64,000 nt of DNA from DATFVJ01 sp963851085 (GTDB lineage: Bacteria > Actinomycetota > Actinomycetes > Streptosporangiales > Streptosporangiaceae). The position numbers were made by a program, and so were the translations under genes. Shown here piece after piece: positions 51,368 through 59,719 of this stretch (position 1 is its first letter; the number at the start of each line of letters is the position of its first letter). The stretch is from assembly GCA_963851085.1 (NCBI GenBank), contig CAWKNX010000011.1:248001-312000 (forward strand), given 5' to 3'. The notes under the pieces were generated by a model. That model did no database searches, was not told the DNA's origin, and saw only the letters and a program-made list of their open reading frames with translations.

Positions 51368-51663
51368 TGCTGGCCTGCTTTCATAGCTGGCCGAACGGTC
51401 CGATGTATTTCTGCTATCGACCTGAGGACCGCCTGGCCAGAATCCGCCCCTGGCCGGCCGGGCACGCCATGGCGACCATGGCGACCCCGAACCCCCGAAC
51501 TCCAAGGATTATGCACCATCAGGCGCAGCGGTAAACGCCGAGATGTCCCTGACAATTCACGCAAAAAGGTTCCGCGAAAACAAATGAGGTCATTTCGACA
51601 CTTTGAAACAGGAATCTGCGCCGATGAGCTGATTGCCTGATGACAGGCCGCAAAGGGCCTGGA

Positions 51664-53955
51664 TCATGCGTTGTCTGAGCTGGCTGCTTGCAGCGCCTGC
51701 CAGACCCGGTGCGGCGTCGTTGGCATGTCGATGTGCCGGACGCCGAGGTGGGCGACGGCGTCGATGACCGCGTTCTGCACCGCGGGCGTCGCGCCGATCG
51801 TGCCGGCCTCGCCGATGCCCTTGGCGCCCAGCGGGTTGTAGCTGGTCGGGGTGGCCATGTCGGCAAGCTCGAAGCTTGGCACCTCGGTCGTGGACAGGAA
51901 CGAATAGTCGGCGAAGCTCGCCGTCAGCGGGTTTCCATCCTCGTCGTAGACGATCTCCTCGAGCAGTGCCTGCGCCGCGCCCTGGGCGATGCCGCCGTGC
52001 CGCTGGCCCTCGGCCAGCAGTGGGTTGAGCACGACGCCGGCGTCGTCGACGGTCACCACCCGGCGCAGCGTCACCTTGCAGGTCTGCGTGTCGAGGTCCA
52101 CCACGGCCACGTGCGCGCCGAACGGAAAGGTGGGGCCCGGTGCGGAGAACACGGTGCGCACAAGCAGCCGATCGCGTTCGGCCAGGCGCGGCAGCGGCAC
52201 GGACACGTCCGGGTCGCCGGCTACGGCGAACGCGCTGCGCGCGACGTCGAAGACCAGGTCGGCCGGGCTGGCCTCAAGCTCGGTGGCGGCCCGCTGCCGT
52301 GCTATCTCGATCAGTTCCCGCGATGCCTGCCGCACCGCGGCGCCGCCCTGCTGCAGGCTGCGGGATCCGCCGGTGCCGCCGCCCTCGGGGATCAGGTCGG
52401 TGTCACCCCACCGCGAGGTGATCTTGTCCACACCGATGCCGAGCTCGTCGCTGGCCAGCATCGCCCAGGCGGTCGCGTGCCCCTGGCCGTGCGGCGAGGT
52501 CCCGGTGAGGATCGTCGCGGTGCCGTCGGGATGGATCTCCACGGTGGCGTTCTCGCTGGGCTTTTGCGCCTCGCCGTCACCCCCGCCGGTGATCTCGACG
52601 TAGCAGGCAAGGCCGATCCCGAGCGCGGTCACGTCGCCACGGGCACGGCGCTCGGCCTGCTCTTGCCTGAGCTGGTCATATCCCGAGGCGGCCAGTACTT
52701 TGTCGAGCGCCGCCGGGTAGTCGCCGCTGTCGTAAAGCGCCCCGAAGGCGGTCCGGTGCGGCTCGGTGAAGCGCGGCAGCAGGTTGCGCCGCCGCACCTC
52801 GGCCGGGTCCATGCCGATCTCCGCGGCGAACAGGTCGATCGCCCGCTCGACGGCCGCGGTGGCCTCGGGCCTCCCGGCGCCGCGGTAGGCGCCGACCGGG
52901 GTGGTCGTGGTGACGACGGTCTTCGCGACCGCTTCCGCCCGCGCGAACGCGTAGGGGCCGGGCGTCATCATCATGGTCAGGAACGGCAGTATCGCGCCGA
53001 TCCTCGGGTACGCCCCGGCGTCCTGCACGATCTCCAGGCGGTAGGCGAGCACCCTGCCGTCCCGGCTGCCGCCAATCGTGATCTTCTGCCACTGCCCCCG
53101 GCCATGCGGCATCGCGAGCAGGTTGTCGCGCCGGTTCTCGGCCCACCGGACGGGCCGGCCGATCTGCCGGGCCACCCAGGCCACGACCGCGTGTTCCGGG
53201 TCCGCCCCGAACTTGGCGCCGAACGCGCCGCCCACGTCCGGGGTGATCACCCGGATCTGGCCGGGCTCGATCCCCAGCATCGCGGCGACTGACCTGCGCG
53301 TCGTCTGAGCGCCCTGATTAGGTATCCACGTGGTGAGCCGGCCGTCGTCGCCCCATACGGCCGCCGCGGCCCGGGTCTCCAACGGCGCTGGCGCGACCCG
53401 CTGATTGACGATCGCGGCGGAGACAACCGCCTCGCAGCCGTCGAACAGGTCGGCCTTCAGCGCGGCCGGGTCGCCGAACACCGCCGCGACGTTGGTGCCG
53501 GCGTCGGGGAACAGCAGCACGCCGCCGCTCGCGGCGGCCTCCGCGTCGACGACGGCTGGCAGCGGATCGTAGTCGACCACCACCATCTCTGCCGCGTCCT
53601 CGCCCTGGTGGGGCTGCTCGGTGACCACGACAGCCACCGGCTCACCCACGTAACGGACCGTGTCGGTGGCCAGCAGGGGCTGCCCCATCCGCTGATTGAG
53701 CATCCCCATCATCGGCGGGACCGCCGCAAGCTCGGCCAGGTCGGCACCGGTGAACGCGGCCACCACGCCCGGCGCCGCCAGCGCGGCGCGGACGTCGACG
53801 CCGCGCACCCTCCCGTGCGCGACGGGCGAGCGGACGAAGTACACGTGACATGCGCCAGCCAGCCGGTCATCCGCCAGATCGGCGGTGTAGACGCCGCCAC
53901 TGGTCAGAAATCGCGGATCCTCGGTCCGCAGCACCCGGGTGCCCAGGACGCTCAC
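51664..53955 (-). CDS. Molybdopterin-binding subunit of a xanthine dehydrogenase/CO-dehydrogenase-like oxidoreductase, form II type
   Basis: 763 residues. RVLRTEDPRFLTSGGVYTAD opens the large-subunit fold; GGAFGAKFGADPEHAVVAWV, TGTSPHGQGHATAWAMLASD, GGGTGGSRSLQQGGAAV and the GIGEAGTIGATPAV loop with the catalytic Glu are the Moco contacts. The active-site loop is AYRGAGR (356-362), not the AYRCSFR of true aerobic CO dehydrogenase, so this is the form-II/orphan class whose substrates (aldehydes, purines, N-heterocycles) vary. No small 2Fe-2S subunit, FAD subunit or maturation gene lies nearby. Start: ATG at 53953-53955. Confidence 0.9.
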   Translation of the reverse strand: MSVLGTRVLRTEDPRFLTSGGVYTADLADDRLAGACHVYFVRSPVAHGRVRGVDVRAALAAPGVVAAFTGADLAELAAVPPMMGMLNQRMGQPLLATDTVRYVGEPVAVVVTEQPHQGEDAAEMVVVDYDPLPAVVDAEAAASGGVLLFPDAGTNVAAVFGDPAALKADLFDGCEAVVSAAIVNQRVAPAPLETRAAAAVWGDDGRLTTWIPNQGAQTTRRSVAAMLGIEPGQIRVITPDVGGAFGAKFGADPEHAVVAWVARQIGRPVRWAENRRDNLLAMPHGRGQWQKITIGGSRDGRVLAYRLEIVQDAGAYPRIGAILPFLTMMMTPGPYAFARAEAVAKTVVTTTTPVGAYRGAGRPEATAAVERAIDLFAAEIGMDPAEVRRRNLLPRFTEPHRTAFGALYDSGDYPAALDKVLAASGYDQLRQEQAERRARGDVTALGIGLACYVEITGGGDGEAQKPSENATVEIHPDGTATILTGTSPHGQGHATAWAMLASDELGIGVDKITSRWGDTDLIPEGGGTGGSRSLQQGGAAVRQASRELIEIARQRAATELEASPADLVFDVARSAFAVAGDPDVSVPLPRLAERDRLLVRTVFSAPGPTFPFGAHVAVVDLDTQTCKVTLRRVVTVDDAGVVLNPLLAEGQRHGGIAQGAAQALLEEIVYDEDGNPLTASFADYSFLSTTEVPSFELADMATPTSYNPLGAKGIGEAGTIGATPAVQNAVIDAVAHLGVRHIDMPTTPHRVWQALQAASSDNA

Positions 53956-54493
53956 CTGCGATCAGCTCCTCTCCGCGCCCACCCGCCAGCGTGGCCCGGC
54001 AGGGGGGACTCCGACGTGGGCAGCATCGTGGCCGCCTGGCCCTATCATGCCGCTGCTCACCGACGCCCGAGACTAACCGCCAAGTCCGCACCGTAACGCC
54101 CGGGAGCGGGCCGGCGTTTCGCCTATATGCACCGTGTCTTGCCACACCGGCGCATGGGCCACCCGCGCACGGCCACCTGCGCACGGGCCACCTGCGCCCT
54201 GACGGCATCCGGGTCCATCAATTCGGCGAGCGGCCGACGGGAAAGGTCGGCTGGCTGATGTCGCCCGCCCGGCTGCGCCGCGCCGGAGGCCCACGCGGGG
54301 GTGCCTGCCGCACACGATCCGACGCTGCCGCGCCATATGCGCCTGAGGAGCCCGGTCTGCTCATCCCCCGGCTGCGCCGGTTCGCGTCGCATTTCGTCAG
54401 GCGATATCACGGCCTGCACCGTGCCGAGTTGGTCACCATTCCACGGAACGTTACGCAGCGTGTCCGTCGACGACGATGGAAAGAGGTTTGACA
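53956..54493. other. Non-coding region with a tandem repeat
   Basis: About 540 bases without a convincing gene. A GCGCACGGGCCACCT-like unit is repeated around 54150-54200. At the right end, AAGAGG precedes an ATG at 54494 that begins a remnant. Confidence 0.4.
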
Positions 54494-54767
54494 ATGTCGA
54501 AAGTTAACTCGGCGCGGCAGCCCGCAGTGGGCCGGCCTGGTCGCCATCGCTGACCAGATCGCCGGTCACGGCCTCGGCCTCATCAACCCGGAGCTGTACG
54601 CCCTTGCCTCCGGACCCAGCTACAACACCTACTTCTACGACGTGACCACCGGCAACAACCAGGCCGACCCGAGTATCCAGGGTTACCCGGCCACGGCGGG
54701 CTGGGACCCCGTGACTGGCCTGGGCACACCGAACGCGGCTGCGCTGCTGCCCGCGCTGGCAGGCTGA
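54494..54767 (+). pseudogene. S53 (sedolisin) peptidase remnant, internal part deleted
   Basis: An ATG with a good ribosome site (AAGAGG, eight bases upstream) opens MSKVNSARQ, then the frame is lost. In another frame the C-terminal end of a sedolisin reads SPQWAGLVAIADQIAGHGLG, INPELYALASG, YDVTTGNNQ, WDPVTGLGTPNAAALLPALA and stops at 54767. The 5' stub and the 3' end lie next to each other, so a deletion appears to have removed the pro-region and most of the catalytic domain. The catalytic Ser (GTSxSxP) is gone. Confidence 0.7.
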
Positions 54768-54867
54768 CACCCTCCCATGCCCCGGCCGCCGCGTCGGCCG
54801 GGGCACGGGCCTTCGGCACCAGCTGACCGGGCACGGCTCGGCTACCTGCGGGGCTGTCGGCTGGCTG

Positions 54868-55060
54868 TCGGACAGCAACCCGCAAGGCTACGCGCGATAC
54901 CTCCGGGCCTTCTCAATCACGCACGGCTGGCTCTCCGCGCCCGTCCAGGTGTCGGCCCAGTTCGGCGATCCTTCGGTCTGGCCGGGCGATACGTTTGGCA
55001 TCTCGACTCTGGCGGATCACCACGTGATGCTCAGCTGGGAGCCGTGGCGCATCCCACCAC
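54868..55060 (+). pseudogene. Unrecognised coding remnant, possibly glycoside-hydrolase-like
   Basis: A short stretch reads SDSNPQGYARYLRAFSITHG, WLSAPVQVSAQFGDPSVWPG and HHVMLSWEPWRIP with normal codon bias, but with no start and no continuing fold. The Trp/His-rich WEPW pattern recalls GH26-type glycoside hydrolases; this is a weak resemblance. It sits between two sedolisin remnants. Confidence 0.35.
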
Positions 55061-55185
55061 GACTGGGCGCACAAACTTCGGGAGCTTCGGCGCCGCCCGT
55101 GCCGCACGACCCGCGCGCCGATCCCATCGGGATAATTGCCTGCGTCAGTTTCTCGGAAATGCCCCGCAGGGTGCGACTCGCCGGG

Positions 55186-56562
55186 CTACCGCCCGAGTTC
55201 GCGCACCAGCTTGGCGGCGTCGACGGTGCCGAGGCCGCTTGCGAGGTCGTAGCCGGTGACGGCCTGGAAGCCCGGTACGGTGTAGGTCTGCCCGTTCTGG
55301 GTGAACGTCACCGTGTTGTTACCGTGGGTGATATCCACGATACCCGGCGCGTGGTGCCCGGCCAGCTCGTACAGCTTCGGGTTGAGCAGCCCCAGCCGCC
55401 GGTGCGCGTACTGGTCGGCGATGGCGACGACACCGGCGAACTCTGGGCTGGATTCGCTGGTGCCGCCGAAGATGTAGTAACCGGGTGTGATCCCATCACC
55501 ACCGGTGAACCCGATGTACACCAGGACGCCACCGTCGACCGCCGCGCTCATGCTGATGTCCGGCGTTCCCCGTCTGCCGTGCACGATCCCCTTGACGCTG
55601 TTCTGGTACGCCGGCCGCGGGAAGACCTGTGACCGGCCGCCACCGCCGGCCGCCGCGCCGTTGAACAGTGCCTGGTCGTTCCACACGTTGTCCGGGAGCG
55701 GTGCGGTTGCCCTGCGCGTCGAGGTGAAGCTGGGTGCCACCGACCGAGGTCACCAGCGGGTCGGCGGACGGCCAGGAGTTGACCCGGTGCGTGTAAAGAT
55801 CCGTCAGATCGAGCATGAAGTCGGTCGGTCCGCTGTCACCGGACGAGCCGAGCACGGTCACGTGGTGAACGTAGGCGTTGCGGACGGCGCTGCGCAGCCG
55901 CAGTAGCGACCGAACGCTCGGGAAGGTGTTCTCGGTCGCGCCGAAGCTCTGCGTGATCACGTCACCGAGGTCATGGTTGATCACGTAGTTCTCGGCCATC
56001 ACAATTTCTGGGAAGCCCTGAACACCCTCAGTCTCGGCCACCGGCGTCTCGACGAGCAGCAGGTTGGCGCCCGGCGCGATGCTGTGCGCCCACTGGACGT
56101 CGAGGCTTGTCTCCTCGCCCCATCCGGCCACGGTCGCGTCGGTAGGGTCGAACGGTGGCACCGGGCGGCCGGCTGAATGATGTTGAACCGTGGTGGGGCG
56201 GGCAGGCCGAAGTCCGCGTCGAACTTCGCCAGATCGGCCCTCACCGTCGGTGAGCCGAACGAATCGACTATGACAATGGTGCGGCCTCGCCCGGTGAGCC
56301 CACGCGCGTACAGCGAGTTCAGGTCATAGGCCTGCTGCAGCTGGAATGGCGCGTAGCAGGGGATGCCAGCAGTGGCCACGCAGTCGGCCGTCGTGGGAGG
56401 ACTCTGCCAGTGCTTGCTGCCCAGGTGCCGCACTGCGGGCGCGATACCGGCGGCGGAATGAGTCGCCGCGTGTGTCTGAGTGGCTGCGGGAGTGAACGCA
56501 CTCGTCGCACCGAGGGCGAGCAGGCCAGCGCTGACGGCGAGTCCGGCGAGACGAAGCCGCAT
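55186..56562 (-). pseudogene. S53 (sedolisin) serine-carboxyl peptidase with two compensating frameshifts
   Basis: A signal peptide (MRLRLAGLAVSAGLLALGAT) and the start of the catalytic domain (YDLNSLYARGLTGRGRTIVI, VDSFGSPTVRADLAKFDADF) read in one frame to about 56165; the middle (WGEETSLDVQWAHSIAPGA with catalytic Glu and Asp, SSGDSG) reads in a second frame; from about 55727 the first frame resumes with GGTSESSPEFAG (nucleophile Ser) to the stop at 55186. One base is missing near 56160 and one extra C lies in CTCCCGG near 55725. All catalytic residues survive, so recent inactivation or sequencing error are both possible. GGAGG precedes ATG 56562. Confidence 0.82.
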
Positions 56563-56700
56563 GAGGAACCTCCACGAAGTCCGGGCAGAGAAAACCGAAT
56601 CATGACAAAAGATCGAATGTCAAGGATTTCGGCCGGGCGGGAAGCCCTAACTCACGTGCGTGCCACTCCCGAACGGCCGCCCTGCCGGCCCGGTGTGCGC

Positions 56701-57369
56701 CTACCTGCGGGCGGCGGCCAGCGCGGCGCGCACGCTGTCGGCGCCGGCGGGCGTGCCGGTTTCGTCGTCGAACGATCCGTAGGGGGCGGCGTAGACGGGC
56801 ATGCCGGGCTGCTGGCGCCACCCTTCGGCGAGCGGCCCGGCGTCGACGGCGCCATAGCCGATCGAGTCGAGGAACGCGGTCACCGCGACCTTCGCATCCG
56901 GGTCGTCGCCCGCGATGGGCAGGAACGTGCGGTCGGCCGCCCCGGATGGACGGCTCAGTGACTCCAGGTGCCTGAAGAAGATGTTGTTGAAAACCTTCAC
57001 GACCGCGGACGCCGGCAGGTGCCGTTGTAGCAGCTCGCTGCTGGTGAGCGACCCGTTGTCAAGGTCGGAGATCTGCCCGTCGCGTTGCGGATAGTAGTTG
57101 TTGGTGTCGATGACCACCTTGCCGGCGAGCGGGCCGGCGGGCACGCTGCGGTAGGCCTTCAACGGGATCGTGACCACGACGATCTCGCCTGCGGCGGCCG
57201 CCTGCGCGCCGGTCGCGGCCCGGGCGAGCGGCCCGAGTTCGTCGACGAGGTCCTTGAGCGTTTCCGGACCGCGGGAGTTGCTCAGCACCACGAGGTGCCC
57301 GGCCGCCATACTGAGCCTGGCTACCGTGCTGCCGATACGTCCGCTGCCGATCAATCCCACGGTCGTCAT
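56701..57369 (-). CDS. F420-dependent NADP oxidoreductase / NADPH-dependent F420 reductase-like protein
   Basis: 222 residues. TVGLIGSGRIGSTVARLSMAAGHLVVLSNSRG is the dinucleotide-binding Rossmann start of the F420_oxidored family; VVVTIPLKAYRSV, VVIDTNNYYPQRDGQI and VVKVFNNIFFRHL follow it. It should shuttle hydride between NADPH and F420 or act on a related substrate in the cytosol. It sits between the decayed sedolisin and an isocitrate-lyase-family remnant, so its own operon, if any, is lost. ATG 57369. Confidence 0.87.
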   Translation of the reverse strand: MTTVGLIGSGRIGSTVARLSMAAGHLVVLSNSRGPETLKDLVDELGPLARAATGAQAAAAGEIVVVTIPLKAYRSVPAGPLAGKVVIDTNNYYPQRDGQISDLDNGSLTSSELLQRHLPASAVVKVFNNIFFRHLESLSRPSGAADRTFLPIAGDDPDAKVAVTAFLDSIGYGAVDAGPLAEGWRQQPGMPVYAAPYGSFDDETGTPAGADSVRAALAAARR

Positions 57370-57399
57370 GAAAGCGGCAACCCCTGGCTGTCACCGATC

Positions 57400-57716
57400 A
57401 TTCCGGGATCCCAGCGCCGCCCTTGCCATCGAACGCGCCGCGGCGGCCGGCGTGGTCGGCGCCTCCGTCGAGGACTACGACCCCGGCGGCCGCATCTACG
57501 ATCTGCCCCACGCCACCGAGCGGATCGCCGCCGCGGTGGAAACCGCACGAGGTCTCGGCTTCGGGTTCATGGTGACGGCGCGGGCGGAGAACCACATTCG
57601 CGGCAATCCCGACCTGGGCGACACGATCGCCCGGCTTACAGGCGTTCGAGCAAGCGGGCGCCGATGTGCTCTACGCACCCCGGGCTGCCGATTCACGCCG
57701 TCTTGGCCAAGCGCTG
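57400..57716 (+). pseudogene. Isocitrate lyase / PEP mutase family remnant with frameshifts
   Basis: The frame from 57404 reads ALAIERAAAAGVVGASVEDY, DPGGRIYDLPHATERIAAAV, FGFMVTARAENHIRGNPDLG, the family core around the active-site region. Near 57638 one extra base shifts it; the next frame then continues LQAFEQAGADVLYAP, and a further shift precedes GLPIHAVLAKR. Both ends are missing. Only the middle third of a normal ICL/PEPM gene remains. Confidence 0.75.
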
Positions 57717-57774
57717 ACATGAGCCCGGCCGTTCCGCCGAAGCATGGCGCGGCTGTCGACGCCCGTGACACGCC

Positions 57775-57993
57775 CACGGCAGCCGTTCGGAATCAGCTCT
57801 GTTCGGTGATGTCGCGCCACGACATCTGATCGCGAGCCACGTCGTCCACGTTGTTGACAGCCACATCAAGCTTCCCGAGCGCGGCGACCGCGGCGTCGGT
57901 GAGCGCCCGGCCTTGACGGGGCCGTAGGGGCCCTGCGGGGCTGGCTGACCTCGCGCGGCGGCGGCGGGTAATTGATCCCGAACGGCTGCCGTG
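57775..57993. repeat. Inverted pair of the dispersed motif enclosing an SDR fragment
   Basis: CACGGCAGCCGTTCGG (57775-57790) and its exact complement CCGAACGGCTGCCGTG (57978-57993), 16-bp arms 187 bases apart. Between them lies a fragment of an SDR gene (57793-57930). Copies of the same 16-mer or close variants occur at 22074, 28874, 28956, 41451 and 43287. Confidence 0.8.
57793..57930 (-). pseudogene. SDR gene fragment between inverted repeats
   Basis: On the minus strand GRALTDAAVAALGKLDVAVN and NVDDVARDQMSWRDITEQS are read up to a stop at 57793-57795. ALGKLDVAVNNVDD corresponds to the strand-4 NNAG region of a short-chain dehydrogenase, with DI following as in the family. No start, cofactor loop or YxxxK is present. 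It lies between the two repeat arms and ends three bases from one of them. Confidence 0.55.
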
Positions 57994-58060
57994 CGGCGCT
58001 CGCGACCATCTGTCCAGCGTGTAGCCTCAACCGGACAGGGGAATCCGAGGGGCGCACGAC

Positions 58061-59719
58061 GTGGCAAAGCCGACAATTCTTACGGTCGACGACGATCCTG
58101 CGGTCTCGCAGGCGATTGCCCGCGACTTGCGTCGGCAGTATGGCGCCGAGTACCAGATCGTCCGGGCGACGTCGGGCGCCGAAGCGCTCACTGTGCTGGG
58201 CGAGTTCGCCTTGCGCGGCCGGCCTGTCGCGTTGGTCGCGTCCGACCAGCGGATGCCGGAGATGACCGGCGTCGAGTTTCTCGAACAGTCGCGCCTGCAT
58301 GCGCCGGGCGCCAAGCTCGTGCTGCTCACGGCGTACGCCGACACGGATGTGGCGATCAAGGCAATCAACGATATCGGGCTCGATTACTACTTGCTCAAGC
58401 CGTGGGATCCACCCGAGGAGCGGTTGTATCCCGTCTTCGACGACCTGCTGAGCGACTGGCGGGAAGGTCACCTCGACGACACCAGCGGGCTGCGTGTCGT
58501 CGGACACCGCTGGTCGGAACGCAGCCACGAGATCAAGACGTTCCTCGCGCGCAATCATGTGCCCTATCGCTGGCTCGACCTTGAGCGTGACGACGAAGCG
58601 CACAGACTGCAGGATCTCGCGGGCGCGGGCATGGCCGATCTTCCGCTCGTCCTGGTTCCGGAAGGCGAGACGTTGCGGGCGCCGTCGACCCTGGATCTCG
58701 CCGCCGCGCTCGGGCTGCGGACCAGCGCTGAGCAACCGCTGTACGACCTGTGCATCGTCGGCGGGGGCCCGGCGGGACTCGCCGCGGCGGTCTACGGAGC
58801 GTCGGAGGGCTTGCAGACCATCGTGATCGAGCGCGAGGCCCCTGGCGGACAAGCGGGTCAAAGTGCGGCCATCGAGAACTACCTCGGGTTCCCGAGAGGT
58901 CTTTCCGGCGCGGACCTCACACATCGAGCCGTTGCGCAGGCCCGGCGCTTCGGCGCGGAAATGGTGCTCGCCCGCGATGTCCTGGGCTTCGAGACGCGCG
59001 GACCGGTGCGGGCCGTTCGCCTGGGCGGCGAATACGCGATCGAGGCGCGAGCCGTGCTCGTGGCAACAGGGGTGTCGTACCGGCTGCTCGAAACGCCCGG
59101 GCTGGAGGGGCTCAGTGGTCGCGGCGTGTATTACGGCGCAACCGCCAGCGAAGCGCAATCGTGTGCCGACGATGACGTGTACGTCGTCGGCGCTGCCAAC
59201 TCGGCGGGCCAGGCGGTCTTGAACATTGCCCGCTTCGCGCGACAGGTCGTACTCCTCGTGCGATCGGGCGCGCTGGAGAATTCGATGTCGCAATACCTTG
59301 TTGAGCGCATCCACGCCGCGGAGAACATCGAGGTGCGGCTCCAGTCTGAGGTCGTTGCCGGGCGCGGCGATGACCACCTGCAGGCCATCACGATTGCCGA
59401 CCGCGCGGCCGGTACCAAAGAGGAAGTGCCGACGAACTGGCTCTTCGTCTTCATCGGCGCGTCGCCGCACACGGACTGGCTCGGCCCGGACGTAGCACGC
59501 GACGCTAAAGGCTTTGTCATTACCGGCCAGGATCTGCTGACCCGCAAAGACGGCCCGCGCTGGCCCCTCACCCGGGCTCCGTTCGTGCTGGAGACCAGCG
59601 TGCCGGGCGTATTCGCCGCCGGTGACGTGCGGCTCGACTCGATGAAGCGCGTCGCGTCCGCGGTCGGCGAAGGCGCAATGTCGGTGAACCTCGTGCATCG
59701 TTACCTGGCCACGATCTGA
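58061..59719 (+). CDS. Response-regulator receiver fused to a thioredoxin-reductase-like FAD oxidoreductase
   Basis: 552 residues. Residues 1-125 form a receiver domain with Asp11/12, phospho-acceptor Asp62 (ASDQRMPEM), Thr90 and Lys113; residues about 140-220 form a thioredoxin-like glutaredoxin fold (HEIKTFLARNHVPYRWLDLE); residues 225-552 are a two-domain flavoprotein (LCIVGGGPAGLAAAVYGASE, APGGQAGQSAAIENYLGF, FAAGDVRLDSMKRVASAVGE). The redox CxxC of thioredoxin reductase is replaced (YYGATASEA), so electrons probably do not pass to thioredoxin. GTG 58061 follows GAGGGG. The TGA overlaps the next ATG (TGATG); it is translationally coupled to a histidine kinase. Confidence 0.9.
   Translation: MAKPTILTVDDDPAVSQAIARDLRRQYGAEYQIVRATSGAEALTVLGEFALRGRPVALVASDQRMPEMTGVEFLEQSRLHAPGAKLVLLTAYADTDVAIKAINDIGLDYYLLKPWDPPEERLYPVFDDLLSDWREGHLDDTSGLRVVGHRWSERSHEIKTFLARNHVPYRWLDLERDDEAHRLQDLAGAGMADLPLVLVPEGETLRAPSTLDLAAALGLRTSAEQPLYDLCIVGGGPAGLAAAVYGASEGLQTIVIEREAPGGQAGQSAAIENYLGFPRGLSGADLTHRAVAQARRFGAEMVLARDVLGFETRGPVRAVRLGGEYAIEARAVLVATGVSYRLLETPGLEGLSGRGVYYGATASEAQSCADDDVYVVGAANSAGQAVLNIARFARQVVLLVRSGALENSMSQYLVERIHAAENIEVRLQSEVVAGRGDDHLQAITIADRAAGTKEEVPTNWLFVFIGASPHTDWLGPDVARDAKGFVITGQDLLTRKDGPRWPLTRAPFVLETSVPGVFAAGDVRLDSMKRVASAVGEGAMSVNLVHRYLATI

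Noticed and set aside
51664..53955. Aerobic carbon monoxide dehydrogenase
   Set aside because: The active-site loop is AYRGAGR rather than AYRCSFR and no CoxS or CoxM is nearby, so CO oxidation cannot be claimed.
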